Positions 7,615-17,500 of a DNA stretch of 37,699 bases are shown here, in pieces. Source of the stretch: Entamoeba histolytica HM-1:IMSS (lineage: Eukaryota > Evosea > Mastigamoebida > Endamoebidae); contig NW_001914987.1 of the NCBI RefSeq assembly GCF_000208925.1, forward strand, positions 8,845-46,543. Direction: 5' to 3'. The first letter of the stretch is position 1. Each line of letters opens with the position of its first letter. Both the position numbers and the translations under genes were made by a program. A model generated the notes under the pieces. It was not told where the DNA came from and did no database searches. It worked only from the letters and a program-made list of their open reading frames with translations.

Positions 7615-10190
7615 ATGACACATCAACAATTGAGAATATACAAAAAATTTAATGAAAATCTTTCTAAAGTCCCTTCTGAAGTGATAAAACTTGGTGGATC
7701 AATAACTACATTAGACTTAAGTTTTAATGTTTTTACTGTTTGTTAAAGCTCTTTAGACTATAAAGTATTTATTAATCTTTAAAGGAAATTCCTTCTTTGG
7801 ATAGGTTTAAGTCATTAGCTAATTTAGTAATGAGTTCAAACAAAATATCTATACTACCTTCTCATCTTTTTAAAATCACTTCATTAAAAAAACTCATTCT
7901 TTCACAAAATATTCTTTATGAACTTCCTTTAAATATCTCTACTTTATCTAATCTTACTTGTTTGAATTTGTCACAAAACAAATTATCAAAAATTCCACTT
8001 TCTATTTCTTCACTTGTTAATTTGAAAATATTTTCTTTATCAACAAACAATCTTTCAACTCTTCCAAAAAATCTCTCTCATTTAACCTCTTTGACTAGTG
8101 TTTGTTGTATTTTATTGATGTGTATTAGAAAGAAAAATATTTATTATTTTGATATTCACTTTTGATAGTTTGAAATAGACCATAATAAGCTTACAGACTT
8201 ACCAGAATGTATTTGTGAAATGAGCTCATTAGTAACATTGAATGTTAGTGGTAATGATATACAAAAATTCCCTATGACTATAACCAAATTACAAAGATTG
8301 AAAACATTAACTGCTCAATACATTAGACTAAAAGAACTTCCTAGCTTTTTTTCTAAATTTCCTTCATTAATCAATTTAGATGTGGATTATAATCCTTTAA
8401 CATCAATGCAACTTAACTCAAGTAGTTCTATCAAAAATCTTACTTTAGGAGAAGTAACACTCAAATCACTTTCTTTACAAAACTATTCTAAACTTTTCAG
8501 ATTAAATATTCTTTCTGGTGATATTTCTGAATTAAATGAACTTCCTCAAATGAGCATTATGACTATTGAAAACGTTCATTTAAACTCAATTCTTTACTTC
8601 CCTGACGTTAATGAAGTTTCTCTTGCAAATAATAATTTGGTAAATATTCCACAACTTACTACCTCATTACAAACTTTAAACATTAGAAATAATAAAATTG
8701 TTTCTCTTCCTGTATTATTTCCTTTTCAAGTCACTCGTCTTGATTTGTCTCAAAATTTAATTTCTACAATTCCATCATTAAATACCGTTATTCGTACTTT
8801 ATTAATGACTTCAAATAAAATTATTGAATGGCCTAAATCAATGAAAGAATTAACATGTCTTAGACACTTAGACTTATCAAACAATAAAATTCAATTCATT
8901 CCTAATGACTATATCTCAACCTTAGTCAACTTGGAACATTTAATTCTTCACTTTAATTATTTATGCTTTTTACCTCCAGCAATTGGTTCATTGACCAAAC
9001 TTAAATTACTTGGGTTAAGTCATAATAGATTAACTCAGTTTCCTGTTTATCTCGGGACTCAATTAACTTCATTAATGATTTCATCTAACTCAATATCTGT
9101 AATACCAGACTATATACGTTATTTAAGTTTGGTTGAAATAGATATTAGTTATAACCAATTAGTAACACTTGGTCCATTATTATTAAATACAACTCTTAAA
9201 GATATTAATGTCAGTTACAATCCTCTCCAAATCCTTCCTTCAAAAATAAATCAAACTAAGTCTCACCGTATTAACATTTCAGGATATCCAGTAAGTAATT
9301 TAGAGTTACTGAAAGAAAAGCAAGAAGGTCCAATTACTGTTTTAACTATTCAACGTGAGAATGGGACAATGACTTTACCAATTCAAGGTTATGAAGAAAT
9401 ACCAGGACTTAATGATTTGGTATGTAATCAAATTAGTTTCTGTCATAACCAAATTGAATTTGGATTGGCTGAGTGTAAGGGATATCGTGATGAAATGCAA
9501 GATTTTATGTGTTTCTCAGAAAATTTTGTTCAAAAAGGTAATTATTTTGCTGCTATCTGTGATGGTCACAGTGGTGTTGTGACTGCTCAAACATGTGCTT
9601 CTAAAATTATGATGACTTTAGAAAATATTTTAAAATCAAACGAACAATGTAGCATTAAAGATTCATTAATTCAAGCATTTACTCATATTAACTCCGAGAT
9701 CATAGAAAAGGGACTCAAAGATGGAACTACTTGTTTGTGCCTTGTTATTACAGAAAACATCTTTTATATTGCCAATACTGGTGACTGTCGTTGTTTATTA
9801 ATAGGAGATGACTATTTTTTGCCTTTAACTGTGAGTCACAGACCATCAAATAAAACTGAGTACAAAAGAATAAGGGAAAACGGTGGATTTGTTATTGGTA
9901 ACAGAACAAATGGTGGCTTAGCAGTTTCAAGGTCTTTAGGAGATTCAGCCAATCAACCAATTATTTCACCAATCCCTGATGTTGTTGTGCGTCAAAAAAG
10001 CTCTAGTGATAGATATTTAGTACTTGCCTGTGATGGCGTTTGGGATGTCATGAGTGATGAAAAAGTTTATTCAATTATTAAACAATATTCAAAATACCAT
10101 CCAACCAAAATAGCAAATACTATCAAAGACCTTTCGCTTTGTTTTGGAAGTACTGATAACATTTCTTGTATTGTATGCAAACTTAATTAG
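7615..10190 (+). CDS. leucine-rich-repeat PP2C phosphatase, three exons
   Basis: Exons 7615-7737, 7785-8099 and 8169-10190 (all phase 0) encode about 819 residues. Residues about 1-530 are short plant/Ras-suppressor-type leucine-rich repeats of about 23 residues (for example LTCLNLSQNKLSKIP and LRHLDLSNNKIQFIP). Splicing keeps the LRR register across both introns (LDLSFN-VFT joined to EIPSL; LTSLTS joined to FEIDHNKLTDLP). Residues about 570-815 are a metal-dependent PP2C Ser/Thr phosphatase with motifs RDEMQD (586 on), DGHSG (611 on), a GTT...CL strand, ANTGDCRC, LAVSRSLGD, ACDGVWD and DNISC near 809. The metal-binding Asp residues are all present, so it should be active. The architecture resembles PHLPP and the LRR-PP2C part of fungal adenylyl cyclase, but no cyclase domain follows. 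The LRRs probably select substrates or a Ras-type GTPase; that is inference. Confidence 0.93.
7738..7784 (+). other. intron 1 of LRR-PP2C gene (47 nt)
   Basis: GTTTGT...AAAG, phase 0, inside the first leucine-rich repeats. A GTTTTT donor four codons earlier (7726) would also keep frame, but lacks the GTTTGT consensus. Confidence 0.8.
8100..8168 (+). other. intron 2 of LRR-PP2C gene (69 nt)
   Basis: GTTTGT...GATAG, phase 0. Reading through meets a stop at 8163; splicing restores the LRR register (FEIDHNKLTDLP). Confidence 0.87.
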
Positions 10191-10583
10191 ATAACTTCTT
10201 TTTATTATCTCGGCATCCTAAGACTAAAAACAACTTAACAGAATATTTTCTATTTAGCTCTACAATTTCTTTGTCCTCATGAAAAAGTATTTGTTTTGTT
10301 CTTGTTCCTTCCTTTTTTAATAAAAACTAATTAATAACTTAGCAACAATGATATGGGTAGTACTAATTATAAGAATGACATCAACACTGGGTTAAAGTTA
10401 AACTGCGTGTTAACAGTAATGTTACTAACAAAACGTAAACGACGAACCAACAGATGAATAAAGTTGAAATTCTTACAAGAAAAGGCAAAAAATTATATCA
10501 TTGTCAGTTATTTTTATTCAAACAAATTTTTATTAGAAAAAATTGTTATATATTTCATCCTTTATTAAAATACAAAATATTTG
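10191..10583. other. intergenic spacer before the purine tract
   Basis: AT-rich spacer between the PP2C stop and the polypurine tract. It contains no open frame, RNA gene or repeat that I can support. Confidence 0.45.
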
Positions 10584-11047
10584 TAATAAAAAGAAAGAAA
10601 AAAGAGAAAAGTTAGAAAAAGAAAATAATAAAAATAATAATAAAATTTAAGAAACAAAGGAAGTTTATAAAGAGAAGAAAGAAAAGCAAGAGAATAGTCT
10701 CAAAAGAGAGAAGAAAAAGAATAACAAAGAAGAGAAAAAATAAGTAAGAGAATAAATAGTGAAGAAAAGAAGATAAGGAAAAGCAAAAAGCACACGAGAA
10801 AAAGCACAAAAAGTATAAAAGAAAAAAGAAAGAGAGATAAAGAAGAAGGAGATGAAAAGTAGTAATAAGAAAAAAGGGACAAGAGGATCAATATAAGAAA
10901 GAAGAAAATAAAAGAGGAAAATTAATAAAGAGAAGAGACAAAAAAGAAAGAAGAATAAAAAGCAAGGAAGAGGAAGGGATAAAAAGAATAAAAAGAAGAA
11001 GTATAAAAAAGAATAAAAAAAAAGGGAGAAAACTAGAAAACAAAGAA
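10584..11047 (+). repeat. long polypurine (A/G) tract upstream of the calcineurin-like gene
   Basis: About 460 nt made almost only of A and G on the plus strand. In the 60-base rows at 10681 and 10921 I count 8 and 7 pyrimidines. All plus frames are broken by TAA/TAG, so it is not an exon. The long minus-strand open frames here only reflect the absence of TTA, CTA and TCA in pyrimidine-only DNA. It runs straight into the ATG at 11048, so it is probably promoter/5' leader; a TATAAAA-like box lies near 11002. Confidence 0.75.
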
Positions 11048-12645
11048 ATGGGATATAATATTGAAATTCCAAAGGATGATAAAGGGAAATATGATATGAA
11101 GAAATTAAGAGAACATTTTATGAAAGGGGGAGGGATAAAAGAGACTTCGATTCATGAAATTAATGAAGAAGTTAAAAAGATTCTTAAAGAAGAAAAGAAT
11201 GTAATTGAAGTGAATGACAATGGACTTTTATTTGGAGATTATCATGGACAATATTTTGATTTTTTAACACAATTAGAAGATAAGTATTGGGACAAAACGG
11301 AAGAAACGAAAATATATCTTGGAGATTATGTTGATAGAGGAAGAATGAGTACGGAAATCATAATAACGTTATTTTGCATGAAAATTAATAATCCAAAGAA
11401 AGTCATAATTTTAAGAGGAAATCATGAAACAAGAATGATGACACAAACGATGGGATTTATGAGTGAATGTAAAAAGAAATATAATATTAACATATATTAT
11501 GAGTTTTGTGAGAGTTTTGATTATCTTCCTCTTGGAGTGATTATTAAAAGAAAAATAGGGAAATTCTTTTGTTGTCATGGAGGAATTTCACCAGAAATTA
11601 AGAAAATAGAAGAAATTAATGAAATTAATAGATTTTGTGAACCACCAAGTAAAGGGATAATGTGTGACATATTATGGTCAGATCCTATTACTGAAGAATT
11701 TTTAAATGAACATCTAGACTTTAAAATGTATTACAAATCAATTGAATTTATTCCTAATGTAGAAAGAAATTGTTCATACAAATATGGGTATAAAGCAATT
11801 AATAAATTTCTTCAAGACAATCAATGTATTGCAATTATTAGAGGTCATCAATGGGTTGACAATGGGGTTGAAATGCATTACTTTGGAAATAATCAATTAA
11901 CATTCCCACTTTGTTTTACAATCTTTGGTGCAACTCACTATTCTCTTAAAAATAAAGCAGCAGCTATGCTTATTACTGACACAAATATTGATATTAGTAA
12001 ATACCCTGCTTCTTTAGTTGATAATGATTATAATCCTACTATTGAACATGCTTTAAATTATTCATTAGATATTATAATGGAAGGAATTGGTTCATTCATT
12101 AACCAATTTGTTTATTTAACATTTACCACCGAAGACATAGATGATGATTCAAATGATTCAAATGATTCAAATAATTCAAGTGATGACGAACGTAGTTTAA
12201 GTGATGATTTTTGTATTTTTGATTGTCCTGAAAGTGATGAATCATCTCTTTCATCTCTTCCACCAATTTTATCTTCTCAATTTAATCCTACTCAAGACTT
12301 AATGAACAAAAATGACACTAAAATGCATCAATCTAATTCGTCACAAATTAATATTAATATTAATGATAATAGTCATGACAATAAATCATTGTTTAGATCA
12401 TTTAATGCTAATGACATGAATAAATTAACTAACAACATTTTACATTCATCAGTTGGGACACAACAACCATCAATTTGTTTGTTTTTCATTATCTTTATTC
12501 ATTGTCTCGTATTACAAACACTTATTCTTTAGACGAACAACACTTTGTTCAAAAAATCCGTGAAGAATCTATTCCACTAACACTAGATGAACTTCGTGCT
12601 AAATTCCTTGAGCTTCAGAGTAAAACAAAGACTACTCTTATTTAA
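11048..12645 (+). CDS. calcineurin-like (PPP family) Ser/Thr phosphatase, two exons
   Basis: Exons 11048-12476 and 12533-12645 (phase 1) encode 513 residues. The catalytic domain (about 30-330) has every PPP metal/active-site motif: GDYHGQ at 63-68, GDYVDRG at 92-98, RGNHE at 123-127, CCHGGISPEI near 175, and RGHQ near 265. The stretch NCSYKYGYKAINKFLQDN followed by RGHQWVDNGVEMHY closely tracks calcineurin A (CSYFYSYPAVCEFLQHN, RAHEAQDAGYRMY). The PPP hallmark SAPNY is altered to GATHY. The C-terminus carries acidic Asp/Ser/Asn low complexity (about 370-385), and I see no basic amphipathic calmodulin-binding helix. Exon 2 adds a short helical tail (about 37 residues). It acts in cytosolic dephosphorylation; calcium control through a calcineurin B-like subunit is possible but not shown. 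Confidence 0.92.
12477..12532 (+). other. intron near 3' end of calcineurin-like gene (56 nt)
   Basis: GTTTGT...CTTTAG, phase 1. Unspliced, the frame ends at 12532 in a hydrophobic run encoded by the T-rich intron; spliced, it continues as a charged helix to the stop at 12643-12645. Confidence 0.85.
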
Positions 12646-12778
12646 TTTTTAACATTTCTTTAATATTCATTTGTTATTTCCTTGAAATAAATAATTTATT
12701 AGGTTCAATAAAGTTAAAAGATTTGAACATTCAGTTATTAAAAAGATAATGCAGATGAACTTAAAAGTCAATAAAATA

Positions 12779-13408
12779 ATGGAAAATATTCAACAATATG
12801 ATTATGACTATCTTATTAAAGTCAGTATTATTGGAGACAGAGGAACTGGAAAGACATGTCTTTCTGAGAGAATTGTTAATGATCAGTTTATGTCAACATA
12901 TCTTCCACCCACTGGACTTGACTTTAAAACTAAATTTTATTCTTTTGAAACTAAAAAGATAAGAACTTGCTTCTGGGAAATTTGCTATTCTAATCGGTAT
13001 TGTCCTACTGGGATTGAAGTAAAAGGATCAAGTATAATATTATTTATCTTTGACTTGACTAATTCAGAGTCTTTTGAGTCATTAAAATATTACTATAATA
13101 GATTCTGTCAACAATTTCCTCTTCTTCCTCCTATCTTTTGTGTTGGAACAAAATCAGATCTTCCTCCTACTGTCAGTGAACGTCAAATTCTTAAACAACT
13201 TAAAAAAATGAATTATCCACCATTATATTATTGTTCTTCTCAAACTGGCTCTGCTTGTAAGGATATTGAATCTGACATTATTAAAGTCCTATCAAATATA
13301 ATTAAACTACAATATCAACTTTCATATCGTGATGACTTACCTCCATCTCCATCTCAGCACCAACCAAATCCTCATTCCTGTTCATCGAAAAAATGCTGTT
13401 TATCTTAG
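12779..13408 (+). CDS. Rab-like small GTPase with non-canonical switch II
   Basis: About 209 residues from the ATG at 12779; an in-frame ATG at 12749 would add ten. The later start gives the typical short leader before the first beta strand. The P-loop GDRGTGKT is intact, and PTGLDF matches the Rab switch I pattern around the effector Thr. The G3 motif reads WEICYSNRY where Rabs have WDTAGQERY, so the Mg-coordinating Asp is Glu and both the Gly and the catalytic Gln are gone. G4 is TKSD; G5 reads CSSQTG. A proline-rich hypervariable tail ends KKCCLS, a plausible double-cysteine geranylgeranylation site, so it should be on membranes. It likely binds GTP but hydrolyses it poorly. A TTTGAACATTCA (GAAC) motif lies upstream near 12721. 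Confidence 0.88.
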   Translation: MENIQQYDYDYLIKVSIIGDRGTGKTCLSERIVNDQFMSTYLPPTGLDFKTKFYSFETKKIRTCFWEICYSNRYCPTGIEVKGSSIILFIFDLTNSESFESLKYYYNRFCQQFPLLPPIFCVGTKSDLPPTVSERQILKQLKKMNYPPLYYCSSQTGSACKDIESDIIKVLSNIIKLQYQLSYRDDLPPSPSQHQPNPHSCSSKKCCLS

Positions 13409-13986
13409 TTCATTCTCTTAATTTGATTCATATCATTTCAGCTCTTATCTTTGTATTTTCGTCATCCTTTCTCTTCACTTATTTCTTACTGACTCTTACA
13501 CCTTTTTTTCTTAATCACTACATATTACTCTTTCTTCTCTTTTACTTTCTTTTCACTCAAAACTTTACTCATTTTTTATCCTCATTATTACTCTCTATCA
13601 TGCTTCTCATCATTTCCATTCAGCACTTTCTTCACTTTCTTGAATCTGCTCTTTCTTGTTTACTTATATTGAAATCAATTAAAATTAACAAACAAATAAA
13701 ATAATAGAAGAAGTATTCAAGATAATATTCAAACTATGCATGAAATAGAAATAAACTAAAAATGATTCTTAACATTCATTAAATAATCAATATGAAATGA
13801 AAATATAAATCAATTTTAGATTTATCAACGTGTATCACTTCTCTTTTCTTTCTTTTCTTCTTATTGAACTTCTTTCTCTTGACTTTTATCTTCTTCTTGT
13901 ATCATTGAATGACGTATTTTGTCTTTTATTCTTTTGAAATTTATGTTATTCAAATACTCATTTTTTGTTGAATAAAATTTCAAAAG

Positions 13987-14026
13987 TTCATTTTTTGAAT
14001 CTTTTTGAAAAGATTCAAAAAGTGAA
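13987..14026. repeat. 19-bp inverted repeat (hairpin) with 2-nt loop
   Basis: Left arm 13987-14005 and right arm 14008-14026 are reverse complements except for one G/T wobble position, around the loop TG. The core of each arm is TTTTTGAATCTTTT and its complement. The function is unknown; it could be a cruciform, a small RNA stem, or an element relic. Confidence 0.7.
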
Positions 14027-14493
14027 TATTAAAAGATGTGTGAGATCAATCTTCACAAATATCCACTATAACCCTAACACAGATTATTATAAATAGAAAA
14101 ATAATAACATGTACCATTATAACACAGACGGTAAGAATATTCTTCTTGTTTATATACTCCTTTTCTAGTGAAAAAGAAAAATTTAAATATTCAAAAATAT
14201 TCAGTTATTGAATGTTCCTATCAAGCAGTAATTTCAATGAATAAATAAAAATGTGTAAAATTCATATCTTTAACGTGTTTTATCTTTTTTTTGTCCTTTA
14301 TGAGTTATCATAAATTTTTGTTATTGACTCATTTAAAAATAAAGAAAAAAATATAAATGCTATTACAAACTGTTTTTAAACGCTTTTTTAAAATGTACAA
14401 TTATTGAACATTCATAATTTTATTTTTGTTTTGAAATAAGATAATACTGTATGTTAGGGGTTGAATTTTCTTTTCTTTACTTAATGAAGAAGA

Positions 14494-14503
14494 CTATTTA
14501 AAC
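14494..14503 (+). promoter_or_regulatory. TATA-like box of ABC transporter
   Basis: CTATTTAAAC matches the Entamoeba core element GTATTTAAA(G/C) in nine of ten positions and lies about 30 nt before the ATG at 14533. Confidence 0.55.
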
Positions 14504-14532
14504 TGAAAATTATATCTTATAAGTCAGAAAAT

Positions 14533-17500
14533 ATGTCTCTTAAATCTATTGAACCAAAAGAAATTGAGTTAGAAGGAGAAGATACAACTTCATCAGATGA
14601 TGGAATATTTGAAACAGACGATGTTGTTAAATACGACAAAAGTCCAAATTCAGTTGTTAAATTCTTTAGAACATTGTTCTTTAGAACTTCAATGCCTCAA
14701 TTATTAAAAGGGAGAAAAGGGAATTTAAGAGTTTCTGATCTTTGTCCAATACCAAAAACTCTTATATTAGAAGGTTATGAAGCAGAGTTAAAAGAGAATT
14801 GGGAAAAAGAAGCTCTCTCAAAACATCCAAGTCTTTTCTTGACTATTTTTAAGAAAGAATGGTATCACTTTTTATTTTCCTATATTCTTGTTTCTATATA
14901 TGAATTATTTTCACTAGCATTTCCATTGGAATGTCAATATATTGTTAAATGGTTAAATAAAGAAAATCCTCCAACTTATATGGCTGCTGTTTTTATCTGT
15001 CTTGCTATTGTATTTCAACTTATTGTTTGTTTCTCTCAAGAGTTTGGAAAGAAATGGATATTTGTTAGTGCATTAAGAATAAGAAATGGTCTTACTGGTC
15101 TTATTTATGATAAAGCATTAAAGTTAAATGCTTCTGGAATAGAAGAGCCTGGAAGACTTGTTAATTTAATGGCAAATGATGCGTCTGTATTTATAGGAAA
15201 TATTGAATATGCAGTTTTTGGTTTAGCATCTCCAGTCATGTTTATTGTTCTCTTTGTACTAATTTATATATATATGGGTAAATGGGTTTATATTCCATTG
15301 ATTGTATTTGTTGTGTTCAACATTATAAACTTTGGATTTGGTTTTCTTAGTGGATTTCTCTATAATAAATTTGTACATGTGAAGGATAAAAGAGTATCTT
15401 TTATGGGAGAAATTCTTCATAATATTAAGTTTATTAAATATAATAATTGGGAGAAACCAATGAAAAAAAGAATTTGGTGGTTGAGAATTATTGAAGAAAT
15501 CTGGCTTATTCTTGTTGGATTTGTACGTTCTTCTTTCTATACTATTACTATTGAAATAGGGGCTATTCTATCACTATCAATGTTTGTTACTATGGTATTA
15601 TCTGAAGCTGAATTACAATTGGCTAATGTAATTACAACAATATCTTTATTTAATTCAATCAGAATCCCAATTCGTACAATTGGTATGGCGGCTACTTGTA
15701 TATCTTCTATTAATGTTTCTCTTGGAAGAATCAAAAGATTCTTATTAAAACCAGAATTACAACCAATTCAAGTTGTTAACAAAGAATCAGAAAATGCAAT
15801 TGAAATGAATGACGTTAATTATATTTTCCCTGATGGAGAAACTGCATTTGCTTGTGATGAACTTAAAATTAAAAAAGGAGAACTTGTATGTGTTTTAGGA
15901 AGCGTTGGAAGTGGAAAATCATCATTCTTATTAGCACTTTTAAATGAATTAGAGAAGAAAAAAGGAGAATCTTATCTTAATGGTAAAATTACTTATTCAT
16001 CTCAATCTGCTTGGTTAATGAATGCAACTGTTAGAGAAAATATATGTTTCTTAGCTCCATATAATAAAGAAAAATATAAACAAGCAATAAAAGATGCTTG
16101 TTTAACTTCTGATATTGATAATTTAGTTGGAGGAGATCAATATGTTATTGCTGAAAAAGGATCTAATCTATCTGGTGGTCAGAGACAAAGAATTGCATTA
16201 GCACGTTCATTATACAATTCACAGGATATCATGCTTCTTGATGATCCTTTGTCTGCTGTTGATTTCCATGTTGGAACATATATATTTGAAAATGCAATTA
16301 AGAAAAGTCTTGGAGGAAAAACTAGAATTATAGTAACTAACCAAACATATTTCATTGAGAAAGCAGATAGAATTATAGTAATTGATGACAACAAACTTGC
16401 ATTTAATGGAAGTTTAGAAGAATTAAAAAATAGTAGTCTTGAAGCATCTCAATTTATTAAGACTCTTTCATCCAAAAAGAGTGAGAATAATGAAGAAAAT
16501 GGTGAAGTTATTTCTGGAGATAGTTACAACACTAAAACCAGAGAAGAAGGTAAAGAATTAGGAAGGGTTTCATTTAAAGTATATTGGGAATATATTAAAG
16601 CAGGTCTTGTATTTCTTGGTGCAGCATGTATTGTATTTTTGTCAGCCAGAATTGTTGCATTATACTTCTACAACACATTCTTAACTAAATGGGGAAGATC
16701 TATTAGACCAAAACTTGGATTGCCACAAGGAAATAGAGAAGAATTTAACAAATTCTGTTATACATTTATTGCTGACTTCGTAGGAGTTTATCTAACTGAA
16801 ATATTCATTATATTTTTCTGTATCACATCATCCCATAATATTCATAAAAAGATGGTTAAGAAAGTGATGAATGCTAAATTAGGATTCTTCGATATTACTC
16901 CAATTGGAAGAATTCTTAATTGCTTCTCAAGAGATTTCCAAAATATAGACTACGCATTAGCAATGTTTACTGAACCATTGATTGTTAATGTTTCTACAAT
17001 TGTTATTGTGGCTATTACTATTACTAAAGCCAGTATCTATTTAGTTATTTTAGTATTGGTGATAGTCGTAATTTTTGTAGCATTCTATATATTTACTTCT
17101 AAACCAGTCATTGAAATTCAGAGACTTGAAGGAGTTTCAAGATCTCCTATCTTCGTTCATTTTGACCAAACTTTAATGGGACTATCAACAATAAGAGTCT
17201 CTAATGGTCAAAACGAATTCAAAACTAAGTTAATTGATAAAATCAAAAATAACACTATGGCGTTTTACACTTGTAAGATGGCTAAATTATGGTATCTTCA
17301 AAGAATGGATTGGATTGGGGCATTTATCATAGTTATAACAACTACCGTTATATGTATTACCAAGATAAATAAAGGAATGGATCCTTCTACAGCAGGAACT
17401 GCATTAACTAATCTTACCAATATTCCAAGTACAATCACTACTCTTGGTCTGGCTATTTTAGAAATAGAAACTATTATGCAATCAACAGAAAGAATATTCC

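Larger units (their letters stand above)
13409..14532. other. intergenic region with pyrimidine-rich 3' flank and hairpin
   Basis: The first 280 nt are pyrimidine-rich; the resulting hydrophobic 103-codon frame (13393-13704) starts inside the GTPase gene in another frame and is not a credible gene. A strong inverted repeat lies at 13987-14026. The last part holds the ABC transporter promoter. No other gene or RNA was found. Confidence 0.5.

Noticed and set aside
10612..11072. Minus-strand open frames of 63-135 codons rich in Leu, Phe, Ser and Tyr
   Set aside because: They are the complement of the polypurine tract, which cannot form minus-strand stops; the text is low complexity, and one frame runs into the calcineurin-like start region.
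13393..13704. 103-codon hydrophobic plus-strand frame resembling a membrane protein
   Set aside because: It begins inside the GTPase gene in a different frame and is produced by pyrimidine-rich DNA; there is no charge pattern, promoter or domain to support it.
14071..14080. ACCCTAAC-like text resembling a telomere repeat
   Set aside because: A single copy with no tandem array.
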